Notes: generated by a model not told the origin, from the letters alone. 64,000 nt of DNA from Vespula vulgaris (GCF_905475345.1 NC_066587.1:15359558-15423557); one strand, 5' to 3'; positions 1 to 13,757 are shown, counted from the stretch's first letter. Numbers and translations are program-made.

Positions 1-451
1 TCCATAAGTCTAATGGATTGAACCAAAGAGAAGCTTTCCGTGCTTTTTCCTCGATATAATTTAATACAGATGGAAATAGAGCTATTATTGACGTATTAGA
101 GAATTTAATGATAACGGAAAATATTTCTACGTTTTCTTCTATCGTTGATACCTTCAATGAAAGTTTTTAATAAATGTTTCCAGGATATAGATGAAATAGT
201 TAAATCTTATTTGCTAGCAATCTCTTCAGACTTCTCAATCATCGTTCGAAGGAAAATCGACGGAAGTTTAACTCCAATGCAAAACCATTTTCAACGAAGT
301 AGGGCACGTTCAAGTACTAATCTACGGATGGAGGTATTACGAGAATAGGAGTTCTGCAGTAAATTACCTTTTGGTTTCCATCCTGCGTGATAAATAATCG
401 TACTATTAATTTAAAGAAATTATTTTACCTTTAAAGAATCACGAATAAAAA

Positions 452-454
<3 letters not shown>

Positions 455-490
<36 letters not shown>
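455..490. repeat. (TA)n microsatellite
   Basis: Uninterrupted TA dinucleotide run. Confidence 0.95.
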
Positions 491-491
<1 letters not shown>

Positions 492-2088
492 GGGATTAAC
501 ATTAAAATATTCGTCAGAAAAAATCAAGAAATACATATTTCTCCAGTGATATTGCTATTAAAAACTTTTTTAAAATTTTTGAAAATAATATTTCAAATAA
601 TTTTATAGTAGCTCTACAGTACTCTAATAATACAGTACTCTGATATTTCAAATCATTTTATTTTCATCTTATGAAGAGTTCATAAGAATTAACTACAGCA
701 ATAATGAACAAAATTGCTGGAAATGTGACTGGCATGAATATTATTTTTATTTTCCGTCAGTAGCGTAATGTTAAAAGCGACGTGATGCGTGGACGTTTCA
801 AATGGAAAAAAATAAAGAAGACAAATATGGGAAATTTAAAGCGGAATATCTTTTTTAATGATCCTCGATCTATAACGTAGATTCTACTACAATTTGTTGA
901 AAAAAAAAGAAAGAAAAAAGACAACACGTACTTGAACATTCGTCTTTTCAAACAAACGTAATACAAGAGTCTATAGTCGCATACGTGTCCCATGCTCATG
1001 GCGATCAATTTGTAATAATCGCTCGTCGACTCGAAAAACCTCGTACAATTCAACTCGTGATTCTTCGTTTTATGGAGAACGAGTGTTGGATAATATTTGA
1101 AAAAAATATCTACGCACGTGCACAAAGTCGTTAATACGTGCATACGGTTGTGTCTCATGTGATTATGAATATCAATAACATGATTTAAAAAGTGATTAGA
1201 ATTTTTTTCATTATTTTTTTTTTTTACGAATAAAAGTATTAAATTTATATAATCTCTCTTAAAAATGTTTAACGTTACGTCGATATGAACATTTTCAATC
1301 TTGTTATATTTATTAAATGAACGATCGATGACGGACGAGTTTTCGGCTTATATTAATTAAATCAAGATTAAATAACACTCGTAAGTCATACTTAGCGGCT
1401 AGGAAAATTCATTAAAAGCGTGACGATTCTCTTGAATATACATGTCACGGTTTCTCGCAACTCGTTAGTTTCGTAACTGGCGAATGTCACGTAGCACCTG
1501 CTATCCGTCTCGCTTTCGCAATCGCTGCACTCGGTGGCCGGTTATCGCGACCAGTTGTAAATTTTTTGTCCGTGATAAAAGAACGCTCTGGTCGTTGTAA
1601 AAATTTGAACAGCGAGCTGGTACTTTAGTTTTATATTCCTTAAATATTTTTATGGGAGTACTGTATCGAGGTATGTACGTGGATAAGTATATTGTATACA
1701 TACGTCTGATATGTCTATGTATTTACGTAATTTCCAACAAGAACGGTTAACGCACGGATCATTCTCGGTTTAATGACTTTCCCAAAAGTTCGCTCTAGCA
1801 TCCAGATAGTCCAGATTAGTTTTCAAACTTTCCTACTTCCGCGAGAGTTCGAGTCTTCGAATTTATTTTCAACGGATAGAGGTCCTACGAGGAAGCCAGA
1901 CACGCCGTGTATCGTCTCGAGTGGATAACGCGAGCCATAAACAGCCATCATCGACGTGGAAGCGCACGTTCCTCTGGCCGCCGCCCAAATCGAGTATTCG
2001 AGTTTATCGAAAAACTCTACAACGTCTCGGATCTCTTCTCGTTCGCTCCAAGTCCTTCTTATCTTTCTCTTCCTGCTCTTCACTTAGT

Positions 2089-2162
2089 TCTTTCCCTCAC
2101 CCTTTTTTCCCTTTCTCTCTTTCTCTCTTTCTCTTTCTCTCTTTCTTTTTCTCTCTTTCTCT
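2089..2162. repeat. CT-rich pyrimidine tract
   Basis: Degenerate CTTT/CT run, almost pure pyrimidine on the plus strand. Confidence 0.9.
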
Positions 2163-3878
2163 CATATACACTTATTTGTTTCACCAGATAGTACATACGA
2201 GTATTTACATACATAATATGGAGAGTCAAGGCATCCATTCCATGTACTTAACGTTCCGCGGTAACTTCAGCATTTTCTCTCTGTTGCACTTTCCTAGTAT
2301 TTACTGTGGTATTTCCTCGAATGTTCGGTAAAAGGCTGCGAAAGTCCGATATGCTCGACGCGTGTACTTGAGATCTGAGACCAAAGTAAATAAGTACATA
2401 CTCGATGCAAGAGTCGAAATTATTTTGAAGGTCCAGGCTCAAACTTAGAATCCTTTGTAGAATAAATATATTATCGTTTTCTTTTAATTAGATATCTCGA
2501 TATAATTTTTAGTTAGATATTTTCGATCGAATATTTTATACCGAAGATTTCGACGATGAAAGTATCTCTGAAAGAGTATGTCGAATCAAATGCTTTACCT
2601 TGGAATAAGTCAGTACAGACTCATATATCTCGATCCTGAAATATCTGAGAAAATATCTGATAGTTTGCCAAATCGTAAAATCTTTAAACAGAAACGTGAA
2701 CTTGCTGTTAATCAGAGAGGACAAGGTCGAGGATATATAATATATATATTGGTAAAGTTAGAAACCTTTTTACTTTTGAGAAAAGTGTGAAATGGTAACA
2801 ATCTCGTGACCTCTTTTAACCAGTTTCTTCAACAGAAGTTCTTAGACGTTGTAATAGCTCTTTGTTTAATACGGAAAAAGCACTAAATTCAACGACTCGT
2901 GTCTAAGATTCAGTAGTACACTCGGCTTAATACGGATCTTTACATACGACATAATTCATTTATTTAATCATGAAAATTTTATCGCACGAATTGCTTAATT
3001 GATATTTTTTATTACTGATATTTATCATTATTATCTTTTATTTCGTTGCATGAAAAGGATAATTGCCCGTTTCCATATTAAATCTTTAATAAGTAATATT
3101 TTTCTCTGTCAACGAAAGTATCATTTATCTATTGATCCATATTTCAAATGCTGTCGTGAAAATCAAATTTCTAGCATTCCTCTATACGTTCTTCTGCCAT
3201 TTCGTTCTCTACAATATTATTCTTTCATATGTCCTATAAATCTTTTTCGATTCGTTTCGTATATCTTAATCTCAGATTCTGTCCGATCTCGTCTATCCTC
3301 TAACTTCTCTCAAGAATTTTCAATCGGAATTTCTATAATATTTTTTATTATCGTTTCTTTACTAAGTCGTTCATTAAACGTTACGGTACATTAGAACGTC
3401 TTAGGCTACAGATATAAACGTTTTCGCATTGTAACGATAACACAATAGTTCCTCGCTTGAGCGAAGTGCTCTTATCAAATTATATTTTGCTTATGATTAA
3501 TCGTCCCATTTTACGTAGAAAATTGGAACACGAATTACAAGTCCCGGTACTTACTTCTCGCGTACCAGATTAAAGTGGTTCATTATTAAGAAATGCACCG
3601 GAGAGAAATGCACAAGAACGATGAAATGAGGAGGTTGGAAGCGAGAAAATGAAAAAAGAGTAACGGAAGAAAAGAATTCAGCTTTTAACCCATTCAGATC
3701 TAGCTCGAGTACCAAAAGTATTCTTCTGTTTAATCCAGTTGGAAAATGTGTCGATTCTCGAAAAGCAACGTGAGGTTGTTGGTGCTTGCTGCAACTGCAA
3801 TTGTTGGTCTCGTTAAATTCAATTTTACGCATTGGGAACACGGAAGAAGAAGGAGTTCATTATAAATCTTACGAATAT

Positions 3879-3937
<59 letters not shown>

Positions 3938-3942
3938 TATAC
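3879..3942. repeat. Compound (AC)n(TA)n microsatellite
   Basis: An AC run is followed directly by a TA run, a common compound form created by transition mutations at one edge. Confidence 0.95.
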
Positions 3943-5454
3943 AGAGAGGAAGGAAGAACTTCATTCAGTGCGCATTCAGTTATTTTGAAATCTTAGGCGT
4001 AATTCTTGGGAAAAAAACATGCTAGGAGTATAACTATAATATTTAAGCAATAGCATATTTATTTAAACATTTTTTAACTCGAAACACGCGTTAAATATAG
4101 AATAGAATTAAATTAATAATTAAGTAGAGTTAATATTTGAAAGTGCGATCTACGTATTTACGTCAACAAAAAAAAACTTTTCATTGATTTTAACTGTTAT
4201 CGAAAGAGTTTCCTTTTCGATAGAAACAGTGTTTCTCGTTTGCGCTTAGTTAATCTTTCGTCCATTGTGTCCTGTCGCTGAAGGCACACACACTTCGAAC
4301 GAAAGGTGATGAACTGCCTTAAATGCTGATATAACGACAAGACGAATTATACGTCGCGTGCACATGTTATGTACAGCTATGTACTGACAATGTTCATGTA
4401 TATAATAGTTATATGTTATATGTATAAATATGTAGTTTCATGTATATAATATATATTTCTTTCTCTCTTTCTTTCTCTCTTTGTTTGCGTTCTTCGAAAT
4501 AATAAAAATATTTTTCTTATAAAAGATTCTTTTCGATGGATTCTAAAAGGAAGAGCATAAACGAGACATTAAATTTAATCGATATATCCGCTCACTGATA
4601 AAAGGAAACGCATTATTGTTTGTACCAGATAGTTATGCATATAATGATGTAATATCATTGATAACAATGGCGACAAGAAGAGCTTGAATTACCATTTATA
4701 TTACAACGAGAGATTCCAGGTCAAGTATTACCCCGTTATTAATGAATCATCCAACGTTTTATCGCTTTAATAATATAATGTATCGATCCATTTTTATCTT
4801 CTCATTGAATATAACAGTCTAGACATGGATAATATTGTACCTAAAGAAAATTCCGAATAAAGTTCGACTGAAGTAAAATTATCCGATAGGTAAAATAAAG
4901 GTACAGTTTGATGGAGCGAGGGAAAAATCGACGAGAAGTTTCTTCGTTGTTAGCTATATGAAAAAAAAAGAAAAAAAAAAGAAAAAGAATAAAAAAAAGA
5001 AAAAATAGAAACCAGACCAACCGCCTTCAGCATTCGATTTAGTTACTTCAGTGAAACAACTTCTCATTATTGACTATCGAGGATGACTTTTTTCAATTTC
5101 TGGCCTTCTGGCTTCACCGTATTGATTCTCTGACGATTATCGCACATTAATATTATTATACTAATGTCACGTTTAGATAAATATTTTTCCACTAAAAAAT
5201 TGCTGTAAAATTTCGTCACGATAGATCGATCCAATCGCTTCGTAGAGGTGCTACAATAAAAATAGAAAAAAGGAAACAAAATTTCGCATACATATATCAT
5301 TTATTATGAAAAATGTTATAAAACAGAATCCAGGATTGTCAAAAGTTTTAGCGAACGAACATTTTTCGTGATTGTAATTACATAAGATAACTCTCATAAC
5401 GGAAAGAAAGAAAAAAAGTGAATAAAAATGAAAGAATCGCGATGATATATAGGG

Positions 5455-5610
5455 GTTCGTATGCTAATGAGAAGAGTGCGATCTCGCGACCTAGTTCCGT
5501 TTTGGCCGAATTTAAAGTCGGCCCCGAAAATTAAATGGAACCGCAGTGGTAATTGCTCCCTCTTATTCCGCGCATTAATTACTTCTCCGACGATATCATG
5601 AAAGTTTCTA
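5455..5610. promoter_or_regulatory. Candidate conserved non-coding element
   Basis: A block free of simple repeats with GGCCGA / TCGGCC arms (5504-5509, 5518-5523) around an 8-base AT-rich loop, then TAATTG and CATTAATTA cores. It resembles insect developmental enhancers in texture only. Confidence 0.2.
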
Positions 5611-6559
5611 GCAACGGGTGTACCACAAACCTCCGCTTCTTCGCTTCAACGCTGAACAACGACCGACGTAACATTCTCTCTTACGAGAGGGTTGAAATAA
5701 GTGGGGGAAGGTAAAACTTGAAATTCAGATAAGAAACGCTTCGCCTTACTCCGTTTTCTTCAGTGACACGATTTCCTCTTTCACCGTTTCTCCCCCTCAT
5801 CGTTACTTCCGTCGTTGCAGGTTCCTTGTCAGTCTTAATGGGCAAGCACCGAAAGCAACTTTTTGCCCGATTGAACTCCCTCGTGGTAGAATGCAACCGA
5901 TCTCTCACGGACCTCCAACCCGTAAATATCCATGAAACGGTATCCTCCGTAGGGGCTTGAGGTTGAATCGAAAGTCAATAAGTTGTCGACAAGCGCATCG
6001 AATATCTATTCTGTTTGTAGATCGTTCGATCCTGGTATGTAACTGTCTCTTAAGACGAACGACTGTAACGATTAAAGTTTCTATTGGTTTCAGCTTAAAC
6101 GTGTAACCTTAGCTATTTCGAAAATATCTATAAAAGGAAGGAAAGAGGAAAAGGAAAAAAAAAGGAAAAAGATTTGTCTATCCTTACGTACGATCTTGAG
6201 CAACGAATATTCCTTGGACAATGAATTTAAAGAGTTTTATACACGCGACACGTAGTTGCGTTACTCGCAAATTAAATTCTTTCTTTCTATGTAAAAATTA
6301 ACCAGGAAAATCAGAAGCCAGCACGAGTCGCGAGACTCGTCTCTGATTACAGGTTGCAAGAACTCGAGCCGAATTTCTTTTGTACTCTTTTAACGAGTAT
6401 GACCAAGAAGAGTCTTTCTTCTTTCTTTTTCTAACTCTCTCGCAAACGAAACTTTTCTCCGTTAGTTTACTTTTTCTTTCCTTGGTAAATATCTCGTAAT
6501 TAATAGTTTTGGGTAATAATGAAGATGTCTTTTACAAATCGTCGAAAAGACAATTTTCG

Positions 6560-6583
6560 TTATTTATTTATTTATTTATCTAT

Positions 6584-6614
<31 letters not shown>

Positions 6615-6616
6615 TT
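6560..6616. repeat. (TTTA)n microsatellite
   Basis: Tetranucleotide run with one ATC interruption. Confidence 0.95.
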
Positions 6617-7339
6617 GATCGGTATAAAACGTATAGGAATAAAGCAAATAACGAAGGGAAATTAATTCGATTCTACTCTGATTCTTCGTAATTCCGAAAG
6701 GAAAAAGAAATCGAGAGATCGGCAGTCCGTGCAAATATTAGGTTTATCGACTTTACAGCTTTGAGAGCTTCTACTTCTTTTCTTTACGGAACAAAGCGTT
6801 CGCGATAAAACATCGAGTGGCCATCGAAGCGGAGAGCCCTTCCGTTTTGTAAGACCAGCTCTCTCGTTACAGCTTAATATTTTACACATAAATCCGAAGA
6901 CGATCGATACGTCTCGACTCGTTACGGAGAATTACGCTTCTGTTCGAGGCATTGGTGCTCATGCGATAAATCTCTTCGAGAAGAACGAAGATCGGTCATT
7001 TTCTAAATCGGAAGAAATAAAGAGAAACGTGCAGTGTACGATGATGATAACGCTAATAACATTGTATTTATCGATGCTACAAAACTAAGTTCGCAAATTA
7101 TACGTTTCATAATACTTACAATACTTTCTTTAAGTAGATCCAACATTTTTGCTTGACTATTTTATAAGAAAATAACTTAAATTCTTATTACGCAAATGAT
7201 AACTTAAGACTATAAGCTCCGTGTTAATATTCACAATTTATTGTTAGATATATCTAATCTTTATTTTATTTTTCTCACTGGGTTTATAAACTTACGAAGA
7301 TTGTACAATACCGGTGTAATAAACTTTTCTCTTTCTTTC

Positions 7340-7341
<2 letters not shown>

Positions 7342-7389
<48 letters not shown>

Positions 7390-7392
7390 TCT
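7342..7392. repeat. (CT)n microsatellite
   Basis: A long pure CT run with CTTT ends. It produces false Ser/Leu and Arg/Glu open frames on the two strands. Confidence 0.95.
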
Positions 7393-9198
7393 TTATTTCG
7401 ATCAACGTAAGTTGAGATACTTTCTCGAGAATTACGTGCGAAACGTGTCTTCTCGTCACTACAGAAACGTAGCGAGTCGAGCAAAGTAAGTTGAGAGGAT
7501 GCCTCGAAGCGAGGAGAATCGAAGGGGTGCGTAACCGAAAAGGGTGACGAAGGGTGACGAAGGGTGTCACCTTTTGTCCGTCCTCGTTAACGAGACAAGC
7601 ATGGGGAGAGTTTCTGGCGAACGCCTGGAAACGAACAGATCGAATACTTGCGAAAGCTGTGGCTGAAGAAAAACGAGCAGCACCTTTTCCTAACGGACAT
7701 ACGACGAAACGGCAACAACCCGTTTCGATATCGTTCGTCTAACGAGCCAACGTTGAAACTCTAACGAGAGTTCGCTGCCAACGACTACTCGTCTTTAGTC
7801 TTCGCAAACGATCGTCTTTAAACTATCTTCGTTTCTCTTATGTCTTCTGCTTTTCTTTTTTTCTCTTATTTCAAACATAATCGTAAAAACAATACTTTCG
7901 TTCTTTTTTCTTTTCTTTTTTCTTTTTTGTTCTTTCTTTGTATTTTTTTTTTCTTTTTGCGAAACATACACGAAGCCATGAAATATATATGCGTGTGCGT
8001 GTGTGCGAGTAAAAATATTATTTAAAAAAATATTAAATACGTTTCAATAAATAAAATCAATATAGGAGATCATGTTTGAAATTATTGAAATAAAATATTT
8101 TTGAATAAAATCATTTAAATCTGTTTGAACTAAAATTTATTTCAAAATACTATTATATGTCATATTAATATGTAGAACGTGGATGTTTCGCTTAACCGTA
8201 AAATCTCTTATCTACAGTTCATTCATTTATACGATGATATTTTAAATGAAGCTTTTAAAAAGTTAACTGATAAACATAGGTTTGCATTAATAACCTTTGA
8301 ATTAATCAAATGATCAATTAATGAATTTAAAAAGTGAAATTTTCGAAATTTTCTACCGAGACACATTCGTTTGAATCTTATTGCGGATGTTTTTCTCATT
8401 CATAGGGTGGGACAAAAATGTTACCATTAATTTTATCGTTAATTCCAGAAAGGACAACGTCTCTCTCTCTCTCCCTCTTTCTCTCGGGTTCGTTATTCTC
8501 GGGGAATCGACCGATCGACTAATTGAATGAGACCGCCGTGTCGCAAACTCGCGTGCCAAGGAATCTAGCACCGAGAAATACATCCTATCTCTTTCTCTCT
8601 TTCTCCCTATCGTTCGCTCGCTAGCTCGTTTCTGCTTACCAATAAACTACGCATACAACCGAAGAGAAACAGAGTAAGTAATTCCGTGCACGGAAGAAAC
8701 AATTAAACGAGGCACCTGATCCTTGGGAGAACAACGTCGTGGTTAATCGTAGACTTTTATTCGATTCTATTGGTCCAGTCGATGGTAGAAAATAAACGGT
8801 GATTAAGTCCATCGAAGTGGTTTTGCCACGATCAAATCGACTTTACGTAAAATGCATCTATCACCTCTACATCGATTAACGGACTCATCTATTACAGCGA
8901 CACTGAAATTTTATCCTTAATTGGATTTCGATCGGGTGTTTTTTTTTTTTAACATTCGATTGTTCGTCAAAGATGTAACACGAGAAAAATATCTGTGATA
9001 GGAGAAAGTCGAAAGAGAAGAGAGGCAAGGAAATAACGAAAGAAAAAATTATTAATAATTCTCATATATAAAAATATTCAAAGTTAGTTTTATTATCCTA
9101 GAGGATAGGATTCAGAAGAAGCTATACAGTGTCGAAAACAATGTGAGTTACGTTGTCTCGACTCACACAGATTATATCAAGCCACTGCGGATTTGATT

Positions 9199-9281
9199 AC
9201 GTTGTGGTGCAATTCGAGCGCAATGCGACGTAATTAAATAGTGGCGCAATTCGAGAGAAATGCATCCATAATCCACAACGT
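9199..9281. repeat. Direct repeat pair bounded by inverted repeats
   Basis: Two 24-base copies of GTGGYGCAATTCGAG-type sequence (9204-9227 and 9241-9264; 20 of 24 match) are bounded by ACGTTGTGG (9199-9207) and its exact reverse complement CCACAACGT (9273-9281). Confidence 0.6.
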
Positions 9282-10599
9282 TGCGTTACAAATACCTCAC
9301 TCTTCCTGCAATTTAAACGACATTCTCTCGTAGATTCCCTTTACACCATCGACCATCGGCGTTTCGCTTTATTACAATGTCTTCGGTCAAGTACTAACAA
9401 GTGGATCATCAAAGAGGAAAATATTAGATTTCATTTTATTCGTAAGACCTCTGTCGTATAATCTCTTTACTGAATCTTATTTAACGAGCATGAACTTTTT
9501 ATCTTCAATGAAATTATCAGGTAAAAAAATTAGACAAAGCCTTTACTAGTAGAAAATGAGCGTTTTTAATTGGACGACTCGAATTTATTGTTGTAAGACA
9601 TTTTTGAATTTTGGAAAAAGAAATGAAAGAAAAAGGATGAATTGATTTTGATTCCTATCAAAAAGTAACGGCTTCATTTAATATGACGGTTAAAAGAGTC
9701 GTGCAGTTATATAAAGCCATCCATTTGCAAGCGTATTATCTGGTTTCTCTTTCCCTTTCGTTCGCGTGTGAAGCCATCGACGCGATTAAATTGTATTGTC
9801 ATTCGTGAATAACACAAAGTGATCCATAATCCATCCTTTCCATCTAACAAACGAAGCTTTCGTATATCCGAACAACATGGCATGCGTCATTGGGCACCGA
9901 AACCTTTGTTCGAATATTATTTTTCACTATACCTCCCTGTATAAAATTTCTTTAGGGAAAATTAAAGTATGACTTAAATCATAAACAAATATGCCGAATA
10001 CACGATAAAATTTTTCTAAAACTTCATTATTAAACACATGTATACGATGATTCTTCGTATATCACTGATCGCTTCATATAAGGTATAACAAAAATACGAA
10101 ATAAAATTCCAGAAATGAATTCCTCATATGTAAAGAAGAAAAATAATCAACACGAGTCTGGAAATGCTTCGTTTATGAGTTATAAGACATTCCCTTCTTC
10201 AATTATATTCATTTTATTCTCTGAAATTAAATCCAGTTAGAGACATTAATAACATTATATTTAAATATATAATCACTTCTCTTTTAGAAATGAACAATTT
10301 ATTTCTTAAGTTTCGCCGCATATTTTTGTTACACCCTCGATATCATCAAACCTTAAAAGCACTTCGTTGTTGGTAATAGAATATTTTAATGATTATTAGC
10401 AATTACGAAGTTGGTTTATCAACGTCATAAATGTAATATTCCACTAACGCAAACGTTTCTAGTGATCGCTCGTATATTTTCCGGATTAACACGATCCATT
10501 GTTTGATAATATCAGCGTTGCATGACAATGATTTGACGTCATAAATTTCTGCAGATGCATGACGTTCAATTACATGTTAAAAGGTACGTTACCGATGCG

Positions 10600-10880
10600 T
10601 GAACGTGTGTTGGCTCAGAGCCACGCATCGCGGTGTCTGAAATAAACTGTACATGACCAGAGGGGCTACCGGCGGGAAATTAATGGAAAATTCAAAGGTG
10701 TCTACCTGACGGCCCGGAAGACGAGTAATGAAATTGACCGTGATACCAGGCAACGAGGGATGTTCCTTTGATTCGAGAGGGCCGACCGAGAGAAATCCCA
10801 AACGAAGGGCTCGTGGTAACGTGGTAACCGAGGGTGAATCTGCGCAGAAGACTCGCCAATGCCCGTTTTCCTTTAATTAC
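10600..10880. promoter_or_regulatory. Candidate conserved non-coding element
   Basis: A GC-richer, repeat-free island between AT-rich flanks. Open frames exist on both strands, but no family or splice structure supports a coding role. Confidence 0.2.
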
Positions 10881-11036
10881 GACTGGGAACGGTTCGCAAA
10901 GACTACACCTATACCTTTTCCTTCCTGTTTCTCTTTCTCTGTTCTTTTACTTTTTTATAATAATAAAAATATATTCGCCTCTGTCGTTTCTGTATTCAAT
11001 TAATTAAAATCAATTTTTCTTTATTTCATTCTTCTG

Positions 11037-11093
<57 letters not shown>

Positions 11094-11099
11094 TATATG
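11037..11099. repeat. (TA)n microsatellite
   Basis: A long TA run with a single ACAT interruption near its right end. Confidence 0.95.
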
Positions 11100-11317
11100 T
11101 ACAGATTTCACAAAAAGAGTTCTTTCATTCTTTGAAATATCGGAGCTAATCAACATAAATCGAGGGTAGGCATTGATCATGATTTCGAAGCTGTGACCTT
11201 ATCTATTCCGTCGATCTCTCGAATCCATTGACATGACACAACTCTTGTCTCGATGTAGGTATTCTGTCGGTGACAGAACGCACATAATGAAATTGGCTGT
11301 ACCGGCGGAGCTACCAA

Positions 11318-11346
11318 GAGAGGGAGAGGGAGTGGGAGAAAGAGAA

Positions 11347-11391
<45 letters not shown>

Positions 11392-11450
11392 AAGAGAGAA
11401 AGGGAAGGGAAGAGGGAGAAAGAGGAAAAGGGAGAGAGGAAGAGGGCGTC
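11318..11450. repeat. GA-rich purine tract
   Basis: About 130 bases of almost pure purine with a perfect AG core and a short GACA run. It generates artefact frames (Arg/Glu on plus, Ser/Leu on minus). Confidence 0.92.
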
Positions 11451-11518
11451 TCTTTGATTCGTAAGAGGGCCTAGACGAGGGTAGAGTCTGATAAAGGTAC
11501 CCCGTGATAACTCGACGA

Positions 11519-11575
11519 GTGAACGAACGAACGAACGAACGAACGAACGAACGAACGAATGAACCAACGAACGGT
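11519..11575. repeat. (GAAC)n microsatellite
   Basis: About ten near-perfect GAAC units, decaying at the right side. On the minus strand this reads as a Ser-Phe-Val-Arg repeat that is not a real protein. Confidence 0.92.
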
Positions 11576-11914
11576 CGAATGAAAACGGGGTATGGTGTAT
11601 TTGGACTCCAAAAGAGAAACTGAAAGAGGGATAAGAGAAAAGAACTTGTTAGTTGAAGGGACCAAGTAGAAATGAGCGAAGGTTGTGTTGTATCCTCAAG
11701 GAAAGGCTCTCCATCTCGATAGCGATTCCATGCGTCCTCTCTTCGAGAAAACCCCTTGCTAAGCAAACGTTAATGAATTTCGAACTACGTCGAGCTTGAA
11801 AATATCGATAACTGCATCCAACCGACACAACTTTCTGGCTGACGAAAACGCTTTAGCGAAAATTAATCGACAAATCCGTTCCTCCGTTCGACTCTCGCGC
11901 TATATTCCCTCTCT

Positions 11915-11920
<6 letters not shown>

Positions 11921-11952
<32 letters not shown>
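11921..11952. repeat. (CT)n microsatellite
   Basis: Pure CT run. Confidence 0.95.
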
Positions 11953-11955
<3 letters not shown>

Positions 11956-12415
11956 CCTTCGCCTCGTTTCACCGAAAATGCTAAAGACGAGTTCTGCCAC
12001 GCTTAAAAAGCGACGTCCTCCACTTTCAGGATTGAAATACGGCCGGGCCAAAAGCGCTCCCTTACTGAAAGCTCCTCGCAAAGACTTTATGTTGGATACA
12101 GGATTATCCCGAAAATTGGATTTTTCCGACGAAACGCATGGTTGGATTTGCTTAATAATATTGAAAAAGTTCATGCTCATTGTTATTGGATAGAAAGAGA
12201 TGAAGAAGGAAAAGAGTACAGACACCTTTATTGAAGTGACGACAGATATATCTTTAATTACGAAAAAAAGGATATATCTTTCGGATAGATCCTTTTTTCT
12301 ATCTTTTTGACGACTAATACACGAAAATCATCGGTGTTCACATATTTTACATGCTTACGTCCAAAGGACAAATATTTGTCTTGGCAAACGTTGTAATTTC
12401 CGAAATTTTTCTTTT

Positions 12416-12417
<2 letters not shown>

Positions 12418-12452
<35 letters not shown>
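12418..12452. repeat. (CT)n microsatellite
   Basis: Pure CT run. Confidence 0.95.
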
Positions 12453-12455
<3 letters not shown>

Positions 12456-13720
12456 TCTTTCACTCTCTCACGAAAGTAATCATCGACCAAAAAGTCAGAA
12501 GTTTTTGATAAAAGAAAAAGTTTCAAGTAAATATCGAAATGTAAAGAGGAGACATTGAAATTAGGTTAATTATGTCGCTCGCAAATAACTATTTCTCATC
12601 AAAGTATTATGACAATCCTTTCTATCTTACGAACAACAAATAATCTTTGCAACGGACTCGTTTCTGTTCGCCATAACGAGAACGAGTTTAAAATCATACA
12701 ATCGTTATGTCGCATCTTAAACCCGTATCTCGCGTGAATAACAAATTTCTACGAGAAGTTTCTCTTCTCTCGAAAGCTTGACTCGTCTTTCTTTTTCTCG
12801 TCAATGTTTGTCATCTAAGAAATACGAACAACATCTTTCCGGCTAACCTTTCCACAATTGAATTCAATTAGTATTGTTTCGAAGAAAAAAAAAGGAATAA
12901 AGAGAAAGAGCGAGCTGACGCCAAGTCGAAGAGATTGGATGAAAGAGGGGAGGTAGTAGGAAGGGGAGAAGGCTAAAGGCTAAAGGCAAAACTCTTTTCG
13001 ATGAAAGTTTCTGTTCTCTTCGAGATTCGTACCTTACCTTTTGTTTCCTCCGAGAACTGTCCTTAAAATTAGTTCGCATTGGCGCGATTCACGGGGCTTC
13101 TAGGTGTGTGCTCTTTTTCAAAAGTCTCTTTTCTTGCTGACAACGGGGGATTTAAATTGACTTCACTTTTACGAGCATCCTTACGACCTTGCACAAGGCC
13201 AGACGAGAGGAGAGAGGAAGAAGAAAGAGGGATAGAGAAATAGAGAGAGAGAAAGAGCGAGATAGAGAAAGAGAAAGAGAGATGGAAGGGCACTTTTAAT
13301 TTTCTTTTAATTACGCCAATTAATTTTCCGTCAGACCCGCCAGACAGAAGCGTATGGTGCTCGTTAAGTAATCTTTGTCGAATAATTAATAATTTAACGC
13401 AAGCCTGCCAAGTGCTTTCTCGCCTTACGTTTTCTCCTTGCTCACGAGTATTAAAAATACGCTACCGATCACGACAGGATAATTTATCTGCCCCAACGAC
13501 GGCTAAAGTAACCCATCATGAAAACGATTTTAGCTACGTCTAATTGTTCTTCAAAAATATTGCTCCCGACATCGATCCTAAAAAATTAATATTTATTAAA
13601 ACGACGTACCATATTTGTTCTAAACAATGTTATATCATCTATTTTAATGAAAATTTAACAGGGACAATTTGTTCATTGACATATTTGATAATATTACATT
13701 CATCTATGACAATTTATTTG

Positions 13721-13721
<1 letters not shown>

Positions 13722-13755
<34 letters not shown>
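13722..13755. repeat. (AAT)n microsatellite
   Basis: Trinucleotide run; reads as poly-Asn in one frame. Confidence 0.95.

Positions 13756-13757
<2 letters not shown>

Larger units (their letters stand above)
1..7340. other. Gene-free AT-rich stretch, left edge
   Basis: No exon is supportable. The stretch contains TA, CA/TA, CT and TTTA microsatellites and A/G-rich runs (for example 4962-5010). One block of higher complexity at about 5455-5610 stands out. Open frames here show repeat-driven or random composition. Confidence 0.6.
7393..11036. other. Gene-free stretch with two complex blocks
   Basis: No gene was recognised. Higher-complexity, CpG-bearing sequence occurs at 7490-7780. A pair of repeats lies at 9199-9281, and a GC-richer block at 10600-10880. 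The rest is AT-rich and featureless. Confidence 0.6.
11100..13721. other. Gene-free stretch between microsatellites
   Basis: No gene was recognised. A block at 11975-12190 is less repetitive and open in one plus frame for 71 codons, with GGATTATCCCG (an Otd/Bicoid-type core) near 12102, but no homology or splice support is visible. Confidence 0.55.

Noticed and set aside
11311..11766. Minus-strand 151-codon frame with FVRSFVRS repeats and Ser/Leu run
   Set aside because: Produced by the GAAC tetranucleotide array and the adjacent GA tract; no real domain.
11978..12193. 71-codon plus-strand frame starting MLKTSSATLKKRRPPLSG
   Set aside because: It looks more protein-like than most, but no family, splice site pair or neighbouring exon was found; kept only as part of a gene-free stretch.
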